From NCBI GenBank assembly GCA_015232935.1, contig JADFYT010000128.1:1-6742 (forward strand): a DNA stretch of 6,742 nt. Direction: 5' to 3'. Positions 1-6,078 of this stretch are shown one piece after another. Origin of the DNA: Desulfamplus sp. (lineage in GTDB: Bacteria > Desulfobacterota > Desulfobacteria > Desulfobacterales > Desulfobacteraceae). The translations under genes and the position numbers were made by a program. Each line of letters starts with the position of its first letter. Within the stretch, counting starts at the first letter, position 1. Below the pieces are notes generated by a model that had not been told where the DNA came from, searched no databases, and was given only the letters and a program-made list of their open reading frames with translations.

Positions 1-7
1 ATGCGGC

Positions 8-59
8 CATCCCTTACCATGAAAATACATTCTGATTCTGATTTTCATGGTAAGGGATG
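8..59. repeat. Perfect 19-bp inverted repeat (hairpin)
   Basis: Arms at 8-26 and 41-59 are exact reverse complements around a 14-nt loop. The top-strand transcript would form a very stable hairpin. No T-tract follows on the + strand, so it is not a textbook terminator for a gene entering from the left. The right arm shares the 14-nt string ttttcatggtaagg with a smaller inverted repeat near 6258-6271, which suggests a dispersed palindromic repeat family rather than a gene-specific operator. Confidence 0.8.
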
Positions 60-61
60 AT

Positions 62-157
62 GGTTTCGTAAAAAGTCTTTAATGGACATTTGCAAACAAA
101 ATAACTTGTTGATTTTATTGAACGTCGATTTTTGGCAAATTTACTTTTTACGAAACC
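62..157. repeat. Long-spaced 15-bp inverted repeat upstream of the glcD-like gene
   Basis: The arms ggtttcgtaaaaagt (62-76) and its exact reverse complement (143-157) enclose 66 nt. A second nested pair, atttgc (88-93) and gcaaat (135-140), could extend the stem imperfectly. The element starts 3 nt after the preceding hairpin and ends 16 nt before the start codon of the forward gene, so it must lie in the promoter or 5'-UTR. A weak promoter-like pair (ttgcaa at 90-95, ttttat at 113-118, 17-nt spacer) sits between the arms; I give it little weight. The terminal-inverted-repeat layout without a coding region would also fit a small MITE-like insertion. Confidence 0.65.
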
Positions 158-173
158 CGCAAGGATTGTAAAC

Positions 174-1550
174 ATGGCTTTTAAAGACTCTCTGTACAAA
201 TCCCTTTGCCGGATCACAAACGGCAATGCCACAAAAGAGCCAGAAGAACTCTGCTGTTATGCCTATGATGCAACCGGCAGGATATTTATGCCTGACGCGG
301 TTGTGTTTCCCTGCTCCACTTTTGAGGTTTCAAGGATTCTTGAACTTGCATCCATGGAAAAGGTACCTGTTATCCCGAGAGGCAGCGGGTCAGGCATGAC
401 AGGAGGCTCTCTTGCAGTTCAAGGCGGGATTGTGATGGCAATGAGCCGCATGAACCACATCCTTGAAATTGACTGCGACAACCTGATAGCAAGGGTTGAA
501 CCCGGAGTTGTGACCGGCGAGTTTCACAAGGCAGTGGAAAAAAAAGGGCTTTTTTATCCACCTGATCCCGCAAGCTCTGCTTTTTGCACACTTGGCGGCA
601 ACCTTGGAGAGTGTGCAGGAGGACCCAGGGCAGTAAAATATGGCGTAACAAGAGATTATGTCATGGGACTTGAGGCGGTCGTGCCATCTGGAGCTGTTAT
701 CCACACAGGTGTCAGAACGGCAAAAGGGGTTGCCGGATACGATCTGACCCGCCTGATTGTGGGATCCGAAGGAACCCTTGCTGTTGTTACCCAGGCCACC
801 TTGAAACTTGTTCCCTTGCCGGAATCAGTAAAAACAATGGCGGTTCTTTTCCCTGCAATAGATCTGGCCGCAAGTACAGTATGTGCGATTATCAAGGAAT
901 CTGTGGTACCAAGATGCGTTGAATTTCTTGATAAATCCTCAATTGACTGCGTAAGAGGGCAGTTTGGATTTAATGTGCCAGGTGATATACAGGCCATTTT
1001 GATCATTGAAGTTGATGGAAGCCAGATGGTTGCGGAACAGGATGCCGGGAAAGTAAAAAGTTTTTGTTTGAGGAAAGGGGCGGCAGATGTGATTATAGCT
1101 TCCGGCCAAAAGCAGGCAGCGGAACTGTGGAGTGCCAGAAAGTCTCTTTCAACCGCACTTTTCAGGTTGGCACCGGACAAGATCAATGAAGATATTGTTG
1201 TGCCTCTTGATCGCATCCCCGAGATGGTCAAAAGGATTCAAGATATTCAGAAAAGAACCGGACTTTCTATTGTAAGTTTTGGCCATGCAGGTGATGGCAA
1301 TATCCACTGCAACATAATGTATCATAAAAAGAACCCGCAAGAGCAGATGCTTGCCGAATCCGCAATGGACGAACTCTTTAGCCATACACTTGAACTTGGG
1401 GGAACCATCACAGGCGAGCATGGGGTCGGGATTACCAAGATGAAATATCTTCCAAAAGAGGTTGGAGAGAGTGAAATGGAGATCATGAGGGGGATTAAAA
1501 AAGTATTTGATCCTGAAAATATATTAAATCCAGGCAAAATATTTGTCTGA
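174..1550 (+). CDS. FAD-linked 2-hydroxyacid oxidase/dehydrogenase, GlcD family
   Basis: This is a 458-residue flavoprotein of the glycolate oxidase subunit GlcD / D-lactate dehydrogenase family, which oxidises a 2-hydroxyacid such as D-lactate or glycolate to the 2-oxoacid using FAD. The N-terminal half is a PCMH-type FAD-binding domain: PRGSGSGMTGG (about 68-78), PPDPAS (129-134), GGNLGECAGG (141-150) and VGSEGTL (196-202). The C-terminal FAD-oxidase domain carries GHAGDGNIH (370-378), GEHGVG (414-419) and the closing FDPENILNPGKIF. All hallmark motifs and full family length are present. The start is ATG 174, preceded by an aagga ribosome site 8 nt upstream; a TTG at 132 in the same frame lies inside the upstream inverted repeat and is less likely. 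Such proteins often work with an adjacent Fe-S (GlcF/LldE-like) subunit. None is found downstream here, so any partner lies upstream of the window or elsewhere. Substrate cannot be fixed from sequence. Confidence 0.93.
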   Translation: MAFKDSLYKSLCRITNGNATKEPEELCCYAYDATGRIFMPDAVVFPCSTFEVSRILELASMEKVPVIPRGSGSGMTGGSLAVQGGIVMAMSRMNHILEIDCDNLIARVEPGVVTGEFHKAVEKKGLFYPPDPASSAFCTLGGNLGECAGGPRAVKYGVTRDYVMGLEAVVPSGAVIHTGVRTAKGVAGYDLTRLIVGSEGTLAVVTQATLKLVPLPESVKTMAVLFPAIDLAASTVCAIIKESVVPRCVEFLDKSSIDCVRGQFGFNVPGDIQAILIIEVDGSQMVAEQDAGKVKSFCLRKGAADVIIASGQKQAAELWSARKSLSTALFRLAPDKINEDIVVPLDRIPEMVKRIQDIQKRTGLSIVSFGHAGDGNIHCNIMYHKKNPQEQMLAESAMDELFSHTLELGGTITGEHGVGITKMKYLPKEVGESEMEIMRGIKKVFDPENILNPGKIFV

Positions 1551-1585
1551 GCCTTGACATGCTTTATCCATTGCCCGCAAAAAAA

Positions 1586-1656
1586 CAGACCTGCTGCAAA
1601 ACCGGATCCTGTTCCTTGATTTTACTGGATGAAAAGCTAAGTTTGCAGGAGGTCTG
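1586..1656 (+). repeat. 71-bp palindromic repeat element, copy A
   Basis: The ends are 15-nt inverted arms (1586-1600 and 1642-1656, 14 of 15 pairs) beginning cagacc and ending ggtctg. An inverted second copy of the same length occurs at 5510-5580, with 54 of 71 positions identical by hand alignment. The core blocks gcaaaaccggat, ccttgatt and tactggatga are conserved better than the inner part of the right arm. Copy A starts 35 nt after the stop codon of the glcD-like gene. It may act as a 3'-end hairpin of that transcript. It is too short to encode anything and resembles REP/MITE-type dispersed elements. The right end happens to contain aggagg, a Shine-Dalgarno-like string. Confidence 0.75.
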
Positions 1657-1687
1657 ATCATGGCAAAAGAGCTCAAGATATCAAGAG

Positions 1688-1909
1688 TCAGTTCATTCTG
1701 GCCTGATAGATGTCCATAGTCAGAATATGCTCAAGAATATCAATGCCGGGGTTGATGCTGTGCTCAATGGCACATGATATGGATTCAGAACAGTATTTTA
1801 TGCATAAAATATTGTTTTTATTGAATTCACCGAAACAATCAAGACTGTCCCTTGAGTCTTCAATGAGTTCACCATCCGGCAAAAACTGGTCATTCTGGTA
1901 AAGTTTCAT
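1688..1909 (-). CDS. Small hypothetical protein, 73 aa
   Basis: I do not recognise this protein. It is a 73-residue acidic, soluble-looking polypeptide with four cysteines (25, 36, 40, 46) that do not make a standard zinc or iron-sulfur motif, and no signal peptide or membrane segment. I prefer it over the overlapping forward frame at 1710-1901 because its codons (GAA, CTT, ATT, AAA, AGG) and amino-acid composition look like the neighbouring genes, while the forward frame is rich in S, M and R. The start is ATG 1909-1907 with gaaaggg 10 nt upstream, a slightly long spacing. It stands alone between repeats and converges on the glcD-like gene. It could be a genuine small gene or the remnant of a larger one; homology is untested. 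Confidence 0.5.
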   Translation of the reverse strand: MKLYQNDQFLPDGELIEDSRDSLDCFGEFNKNNILCIKYCSESISCAIEHSINPGIDILEHILTMDIYQARMN

Positions 1910-1976
1910 CTTGTTTCAGCCCTTTCAACTTTAGTGATTCCTTGTATAACAGCCATGCCCTGATGGGCACAACAAA

Positions 1977-2082
1977 AAATGAAAGTCTCATTATTGCGGT
2001 TATTTTAAAAGACTTTCACATAAACTGCCATGCCAAATGAAAGTCTTATAATTACGGATATCTCAAGAGACTTTCAGATAAA
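1977..2082. repeat. Two tandem imperfect copies of a palindromic unit, 58-bp period
   Basis: Two 48-nt units (1977-2024 and 2035-2082) match at 40 of 48 positions. Each contains the perfect inverted pair tgaaagtct / agactttca: 1980-1988 with 2010-2018, and 2038-2046 with 2068-2076, both separated by 21 nt. The arms are conserved exactly in both copies, while the spacer differs at several places. This is what a selected stem or a paired protein-binding site would show. The units lie 68 nt upstream of the start of the small reverse gene, so they could be its control region; they could equally be a duplicated dispersed repeat. Confidence 0.7.
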
Positions 2083-2184
2083 AATCATAAATCATCACTA
2101 TCAATATAATAGATACCCCCCATATGGTCAACTGTTTGTTTGTCCCTTTTTCATGTTCGTCCTGCTGCTCCTAAAAATCCGTGA

Positions 2185-2230
2185 CCATCTGTTTTTTATT
2201 CATGGTTCCATCAGTTTTTTATTCCTGTTT
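2185..2230. repeat. 23-bp direct tandem repeat
   Basis: The units at 2185-2207 and 2208-2230 match at 20 of 23 positions. Their first 17 nt (ccatc-t/a-gttttttattc) differ by one base. They lie just downstream of the hflX stop codon on the reverse strand. The sequence is low in complexity, so slippage duplication is the simplest explanation. Confidence 0.6.
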
Positions 2231-2245
2231 TTATCTTTTTTTTTC

Positions 2246-2890
2246 TTAATGCCTTTCATAAGAATGTGTCCGGCCCAACCCGTGCCGCTGATGCTTTGTC
2301 ACCATCTCTTCAAGCTTGCTTACCAGCGGTTTGAGGGTCTCCTGATTTGTAGCTGATACAAGTATTCCCTGATTGAGCAGCCAGGGATTATCAAATGCGT
2401 TCACATCAATTTTGTCCTGCTTGTTAAATACATATACGACAGGTATGGCATCCAGCTTGAGCTTTTCAATGATTTTCTCCACAGACTTCATCTGCTGTTC
2501 ATATCTGGGGTTGCTTATATCCACAACATGAAGAAGGATATCAGCATCTTCAAGCTCCTCAAGGGTTGCATGAAACGCCTCCATAAGCTCGTCCGGAAGA
2601 TTTTGTATAAATCCAACAGTATCTGTGATTATCACCTCAATATCTCTTGGAAACTTAAGTCTCCTGCTTGAGGGGTCCAGGGTTGCGAACAACTTGTTTT
2701 CCGCTGTTATATCGCTTTTGGTAAGGGTATTGAGCAGTGTTGACTTGCCGGCATTGGTGTAACCGACAATCGAGATCACAGGTACCTGTTTCCTGTTTCT
2801 TTGTGCTCTCTGCTGGCTTCTGTGTTTTCTTATCTGCTCTATCTGCTTTCCAAGATGTACAATTTTATCCCTTACTCTTCTTCGGTTGAT
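2246..2890 (-). pseudogene. hflX: HflX C-terminal part (GTPase domain), separated by an in-frame amber codon
   Basis: This segment continues the hflX reading frame without any shift after the TAG at 2891-2893, for 214 codons to TAA. Numbering from the hflX start at 3952, it opens with the basic coiled linker INRRRVRDKI, then a complete G domain: G1 GYTNAGKST (397-405), the FATLDP switch region (422-427), G3 DTVGF (444-448), G4 NKQD (510-513) and a G5-like SAT (533-535). The C-terminal tail is short. Nothing in the domain is degraded, so the interruption is recent, artefactual, or tolerated by readthrough. If translated separately it would need to restart; the only plausible internal start is the GTG at 2779-2777, which would drop the linker and begin just before the P-loop. 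Assignment to HflX is secure; expression as a separate protein is doubtful. Confidence 0.85.
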
Positions 2891-2893
2891 CTA
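2891..2893 (-). other. In-frame TAG (amber) codon within hflX, at an expected Glu codon
   Basis: The reverse strand reads ...ggc cct gga gag aca aaa ctt TAG atc aac cga aga..., giving GPGETKL-stop-INRRR. HflX proteins typically read GETKLE(I/T)(N/D)RR here, so TAG replaces the expected Glu and differs from GAG by one base. The flanking codons are in the same frame on both sides, and the complete frame would be 2246-3952 (568 codons plus stop). No indel is needed. Candidate explanations are a nonsense mutation, a base-call error, or amber decoding. Confidence 0.93.
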
Positions 2894-3952
2894 AAGTTTT
2901 GTCTCTCCAGGGCCTCTGCCGCCTATGCCTCCGGTAAGCCTTGACATTGCGGTGTTTCTTGTTATGAGTCTTGGCAAAAGATACTTGAGCTGTGCAAGCT
3001 CCACCTGAAGTTTTCCCTCCCGGCTTTTGGCACGCCTGGCAAAGATGTCAAGTATAAGTTGGGTGCGGTCAATAACCTTCATCTCGACAAAATCGGTAAT
3101 GGAGCGTATCTGGGCAGGGGTAAGTTCGGTGTCAAATATCATAATTGATGCGTACTTCTGAATAGCCAGAATTGCAAGTTCAGCAAGTTTGCCCCTGCCA
3201 ACAACGAACTTGGGGTCAACCACCTTTCTCTTCTGTATCGCCGTACCTATAACCAGAATAGAGCTTGTCTTGCAAAGTTCTTCAAGCTCATCAAGGGAAG
3301 CCCTGGAATCTTTTGTGTCTGTTGCCACATGGATCAACAGTGCCTTCTCGTCCCCTGCTCCTGCCTTGTAAAGGGCATTGTTCCTTGCAAGTTCCGATTC
3401 AATCGCGATTATAGTTCCTGTAAAATCCTTAAACAGGAAATTCAATGAAAGGTCATCCACTGACACGGCGGGCATGAACAGGGATCTGACAGGCAGGGGA
3501 GTCATTATTTCATAGGGCTCGCCATCTTCTGAAGGCAGAATATGGGCAGGATATATTTTATCAGGTTCACCATCTTCGTTAATGGTGATCGCTGCCATGA
3601 AATCCAGTCTCAGCAGGGCAAGGTCAGTCAGATCATCACCTGAAAGAGGCTCTCCGCCAAGATGTGTATGGATGCATCTTAACCCCTTGAGCTGTCCTGG
3701 CCTGGCAGAGTATCCTGGTGTTTCAGGTATGACAATGCCTTGAGCGTCTCCTGCAATAACATGCACTATTTTGCCGTCCCTGTTGATCAAAAGGGCGACC
3801 TGTCGCCTTATTTCATGGGAAACAGACACAAGGGCATCAAGCTGAACCTCTGAAACAAGCTCTTGAGGAGGGGTTCTGTGCAGATAGAGATTCTCAAGAG
3901 CTCTTATCTGGCTGGCTTTAAGGCCGGCGGTATTTTCAATGTTTTTTTTCAT
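2891..3952 (-). CDS. hflX: HflX N-terminal part (ribosome-associated GTPase), ends at in-frame TAG
   Basis: This is the N-terminal 353 residues of HflX, a GTPase that binds the 50S/70S ribosome and splits or rescues stalled ribosomes under stress. Residues 1 to about 200 form the extra N-terminal domain of long-form HflX proteins (LYLHRTPPQELVS near 22-34). From about 203 comes the HflX N-domain: ALLIHV, VVGRGKLAEL (about 250-259), FDTELTPAQ, IDRTQLILDIFA (294-305) and REGKLQVELAQL (311-322). It ends with the glycine-rich GGIGGRGPGETKL (341-353). I place the start at ATG 3952, preceded by aaagaga. The frame is open further upstream, but those residues read as translated spacer. The gene follows dnaB by 60 nt on the same strand and is probably co-transcribed. 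As read here the product lacks the whole G domain and could not hydrolyse GTP. Confidence 0.9.
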   Translation of the reverse strand: MKKNIENTAGLKASQIRALENLYLHRTPPQELVSEVQLDALVSVSHEIRRQVALLINRDGKIVHVIAGDAQGIVIPETPGYSARPGQLKGLRCIHTHLGGEPLSGDDLTDLALLRLDFMAAITINEDGEPDKIYPAHILPSEDGEPYEIMTPLPVRSLFMPAVSVDDLSLNFLFKDFTGTIIAIESELARNNALYKAGAGDEKALLIHVATDTKDSRASLDELEELCKTSSILVIGTAIQKRKVVDPKFVVGRGKLAELAILAIQKYASIMIFDTELTPAQIRSITDFVEMKVIDRTQLILDIFARRAKSREGKLQVELAQLKYLLPRLITRNTAMSRLTGGIGGRGPGETKL

Positions 3953-4012
3953 TAGTCTCTTTTTGCGGCTCAGGTAAAAGCAGGTTGAAAACAACCATGA
4001 GCATCTGGATAT

Positions 4013-5389
4013 CTATTCATAGGATTGATAGGAATCAGGAGCAAGCTCTTCAAAACGGGTATAGGATGCCAAAAATGCCATGTGAGCAGTTCCAACAGAG
4101 CCGTTCCTGTTTTTGGCAATGATGATCTCCGCCTTTCCCCTGTTGGGATTGTTCTCCTCCTTGTTATATACCTCATCCCTGTATATGAACGCGACAATAT
4201 CAGCGTCCTGTTCAAGGGCACCTGATTCTCTCAAGTCTGAAAGCAAGGGGCGTTTCTCGGAACGCTGTTCAAGCATTCGATTGAGCTGGGACAAGGCAAT
4301 TACCGGAATCTCGAGCTCCTTTGCCAGAGCCTTCAATGACCTTGATATTTCAGCGATCTCAAGATCCCGCCTTTCAGAATGAAAAGGTGCCTTCATCAAT
4401 TGAAGGTAGTCAATAACAATCAGTCCCAACCCTTTATCCATCTTCAGCCGCCTTGTTTTGGCACGAATCTCCATTGCTGTTATATTGGGGGTATCATCAA
4501 TAAAAATCGGAAGGTCATTCAGCATTCCTGCCGCATCTGTGGCATTGCGCCAGTCATCATCGCTTATAAAACCTCCTCTGAGACGGTTTGAGTCAATTCT
4601 TGCCTCTGAAGTCAAAAGACGCATGGAAAGCTGCTCTTTGGACATCTCAAGAGAAAAAACAGCCACTGGAGTACGCTCTTCAACAGCGACATTGCGGGCA
4701 ATATTAAGGGCAAAAGCGGTTTTTCCCATGCTTGGCCTTGCCGCAAGAATGATAAGGTCAGACCTCTGGAGTCCGAATGTCAGAGAATCAAGTTTTGTAT
4801 ATCCTGTTGTAAGGCCGGACAATCCCCCTTTCTTGCCCAGGTTGTGTTCCAGCATGTTAATATTGTGATTAATAAGGTCTCCAAGTCCGGAAAATGCGTT
4901 GGTGGATCTGGATTCTGAAATCTTGAATACTTCATTCTGGGCAAATTCAATGATATCCTCAAAATCTCCCCGATCCTTCATGCACTTCTCGATAATTGAT
5001 GACGAACTGTGAATAAGGGATCTTAGCGAGGATTTGCCCTTGACGATCCTTGCATAGTGTATGGCATTTACGGCAACTGGTGCGGCATCGGCAATTGAAG
5101 CAAGAAATGCCGCACCGCCAATCTCTTCAAGCTCATCCTTTTCTTTCATTCGGGTGGCTATTGTGACAAGATCGGCGGGAAGCTCTTTTGAAAAAAGCTC
5201 CACAACCGCCCTGAATATCTTTTCATGTGCCTTTTTATAGAAATCTTCTGGTTTTAATATATCAATGATATCAAGCAGGGTCTCATTGTCTATGAATATG
5301 GCACTGAGCAGGGACTCTTCAGCGTAAATATCATGAGGTGGAACCCGGCTTAAAAGGGGATCAGCAGTTTTTTCTTTTGAATTTATCAC
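4013..5389 (-). CDS. dnaB: Replicative DNA helicase DnaB
   Basis: DnaB is the hexameric 5'-3' helicase that unwinds the replication fork and recruits primase. The 458-residue protein has full family length. The N-terminal helical domain (about 18-120, from PPHDIYAEESLLSAI) is followed by a linker helix and the RecA-like domain with Walker A ARPSMGKTA (217-225), FSLEMS with the catalytic Glu (245-250), Walker B LIVIDYLQL (323-331), SQLNR (367-371), LSDLRESGALEQDAD (383-397) and KNRNG (426-430). No intein interrupts it. The start is GTG 5389-5387 with only a poor ribosome site (ctgga). No ATG or longer in-frame alternative exists before an upstream TGA, so GTG is the best choice. It lies 223 nt downstream of rplI, with two palindromic structures between them. 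It ends in TAG, and the same frame then runs without another stop into hflX. Confidence 0.97.
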   Translation of the reverse strand: MINSKEKTADPLLSRVPPHDIYAEESLLSAIFIDNETLLDIIDILKPEDFYKKAHEKIFRAVVELFSKELPADLVTIATRMKEKDELEEIGGAAFLASIADAAPVAVNAIHYARIVKGKSSLRSLIHSSSSIIEKCMKDRGDFEDIIEFAQNEVFKISESRSTNAFSGLGDLINHNINMLEHNLGKKGGLSGLTTGYTKLDSLTFGLQRSDLIILAARPSMGKTAFALNIARNVAVEERTPVAVFSLEMSKEQLSMRLLTSEARIDSNRLRGGFISDDDWRNATDAAGMLNDLPIFIDDTPNITAMEIRAKTRRLKMDKGLGLIVIDYLQLMKAPFHSERRDLEIAEISRSLKALAKELEIPVIALSQLNRMLEQRSEKRPLLSDLRESGALEQDADIVAFIYRDEVYNKEENNPNRGKAEIIIAKNRNGSVGTAHMAFLASYTRFEELAPDSYQSYE

Positions 5390-5463
5390 GGCGGTATCCA
5401 GGTTGCTATTTTGTTTAATGATATATCATGAGCTGAAGGGGAGGAGATAGAAAGGTTTAAAAC

Positions 5464-5495
5464 AATGAGCGGACATTTACCCACATCCGCTCATT
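5464..5495 (-). terminator. Stem-loop between rplI and dnaB, possible rho-independent terminator
   Basis: Perfect 10-bp arms aatgagcgga / tccgctcatt (5464-5473 and 5486-5495) enclose a 12-nt loop. On the reverse strand the stem is followed by gtttt, a short U-tract. On the forward strand it is followed by ttt and, a few bases later, ttttt. It therefore could act as a weak terminator after rplI, limiting read-through into dnaB. The U-tract is short, so attenuation or 3'-end protection is as likely as full termination. Confidence 0.5.
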
Positions 5496-5509
5496 TTCAT
5501 ACTTTTTAA

Positions 5510-5580
5510 CAGACCTTCTGCCGCACTCATTTCTCATCCAGTACAATCAAGGAGTAAAATCCGGTTTTGCAGGAAGTCTG
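5510..5580 (-). repeat. 71-bp palindromic repeat element, copy B (inverted relative to copy A)
   Basis: Read on the reverse strand this is the same 71-nt unit as 1586-1656, from cagac at one end to ggtctg at the other. The terminal arms pair over 12 positions with one mismatch (position 8, also mismatched in copy A) and one T-G pair at position 6, which is a wobble only in RNA of this strand. The copy begins 32 nt downstream of the rplI stop codon and reads in the direction of rplI transcription, as copy A does relative to its gene. It is followed 14 nt later by the 5464-5495 stem-loop. Confidence 0.75.
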
Positions 5581-5612
5581 ACATGTGTCTAAACAATGGC
5601 TGAAGGACAGAT

Positions 5613-6068
5613 TCAGACAGAAGCTGCCTCACCAACGACCTTGACAGTGATTTCAGGCTCTACATCCTTGTAAAGACGTACAGGCACCTTGTATTCACCA
5701 GCTATCTTGATCGGTTCTGCCAGAAGAATGGAGCGGCGCTCTATATTTACATTCTGTGCATCAAGTGCGGCTTTTATGTCATGTGTAGTTACAGAGCCGT
5801 AAAGACGAATCTCTTCATAAACCTTGGCTTTAATAGTACACTCAATTCCTTTTACCCGCTCCGCCATCTCCTGGGCAAGTTTTTTCTCTTTTGCAATCTG
5901 AAGTTCAAACTTTAACCTTGCCTGCTCAATAACCTTTCTGTTCTGGGGCGTTGCCTCAATAGCCTTTCCATGGGGAAAAAGATAATTTCGTGCATATCCC
6001 GGAGCGACCTTGCACTCTGTGCCTACAATGCCAAGAGTGTCTATTGTTTCTTTTAATATTACTTTCAT
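5613..6068 (-). CDS. rplI: 50S ribosomal protein L9
   Basis: L9 binds 23S rRNA near the L1 stalk and helps maintain translational fidelity and reading frame. The 151-residue protein has the family's usual length and layout: an N-terminal rRNA-binding domain with MKVILKETIDTLG and GYARNYLFPHGKA (24-36), a long connecting helix rich in K, E and A (about 41-74), and a C-terminal domain containing RLYGSVTTHDI (88-98). The start is ATG 6068-6066, preceded by a strong ggagg ribosome site 5 nt upstream. The usual neighbours are present: a DUF2232 membrane protein upstream and dnaB downstream. The 242-nt gap upstream suggests it may have its own promoter, though I can name none with confidence. Confidence 0.97.
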   Translation of the reverse strand: MKVILKETIDTLGIVGTECKVAPGYARNYLFPHGKAIEATPQNRKVIEQARLKFELQIAKEKKLAQEMAERVKGIECTIKAKVYEEIRLYGSVTTHDIKAALDAQNVNIERRSILLAEPIKIAGEYKVPVRLYKDVEPEITVKVVGEAASV

Positions 6069-6073
6069 AGTAA

Positions 6074-6078
6074 CCTCC
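6074..6078 (-). promoter_or_regulatory. Strong ribosome binding site of rplI
   Basis: The reverse strand reads ggagg, then 5 nt, then ATG. This is the best Shine-Dalgarno match among the reverse-strand genes and fixes the rplI start. It contrasts with the weak sites of dnaB and hflX, so L9 should be made at much higher yield per transcript. Confidence 0.8.

Larger units (their letters stand above)
1910..2245. other. Gene-poor intergenic stretch rich in repeats
   Basis: This 336-nt stretch separates the small reverse gene from the end of hflX. It contains a small hairpin (tgccc-tgat-gggca, 1956-1969), two tandem 58-bp-period units (1977-2082), a 23-bp tandem repeat (2185-2230) and pyrimidine-rich runs just beyond the hflX stop. 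A forward open frame spanning 2030-2356 is not believable: it is T-run-derived, very rich in F and L, and runs into the hflX 3' end. On the reverse strand only very short ATG frames of about 8-12 codons occur. I see no RNA gene and no clear rho-independent terminator for hflX. Confidence 0.6.

Noticed and set aside
1660..1719. Forward 19-codon frame MAKELKISRV... directly behind a perfect aggagg ribosome site
   Set aside because: The aggagg belongs to the conserved end of the 71-bp repeat; copy B has no ATG at this distance, and the frame stops after 19 codons. It overlaps the end of the reverse-strand small gene. Probably coincidence, though it could be a gene start truncated by insertion.
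1710..1901. Forward 63-aa frame antisense to the small reverse gene
   Set aside because: Its composition (S, M, R rich) looks like an antisense shadow, and the reverse frame shows better codon use and covers more of the region.
1551..2245. CRISPR array or defence locus suggested by repeats
   Set aside because: The repeats are only two units each, palindromic, with diverged spacers that are parts of the repeat itself, and no cas or other defence gene is present.
2030..2356. Forward 108-aa frame with hydrophobic F/L-rich centre
   Set aside because: It is produced by T-runs in the intergenic region and the antisense of the hflX 3' end, begins inside a tandem repeat, and has no ribosome site or sensible protein features.
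2778..2789. Perfect 12-bp palindrome acaggtacctgt overlapping the internal GTG of hflX
   Set aside because: It lies in coding sequence for the residues just before the P-loop, is an isolated short palindrome, and gives no real support for a regulated restart site.
2891..2893. Frameshift as the cause of the split hflX
   Set aside because: Both halves are in the same frame (positions differ by multiples of three) and the intervening codons read as normal HflX linker, so only the TAG separates them.
4013..5389. Possible intein or extra insertion in dnaB
   Set aside because: The protein is 458 residues with uninterrupted Walker A, Walker B and C-terminal motifs, the normal size for DnaB.
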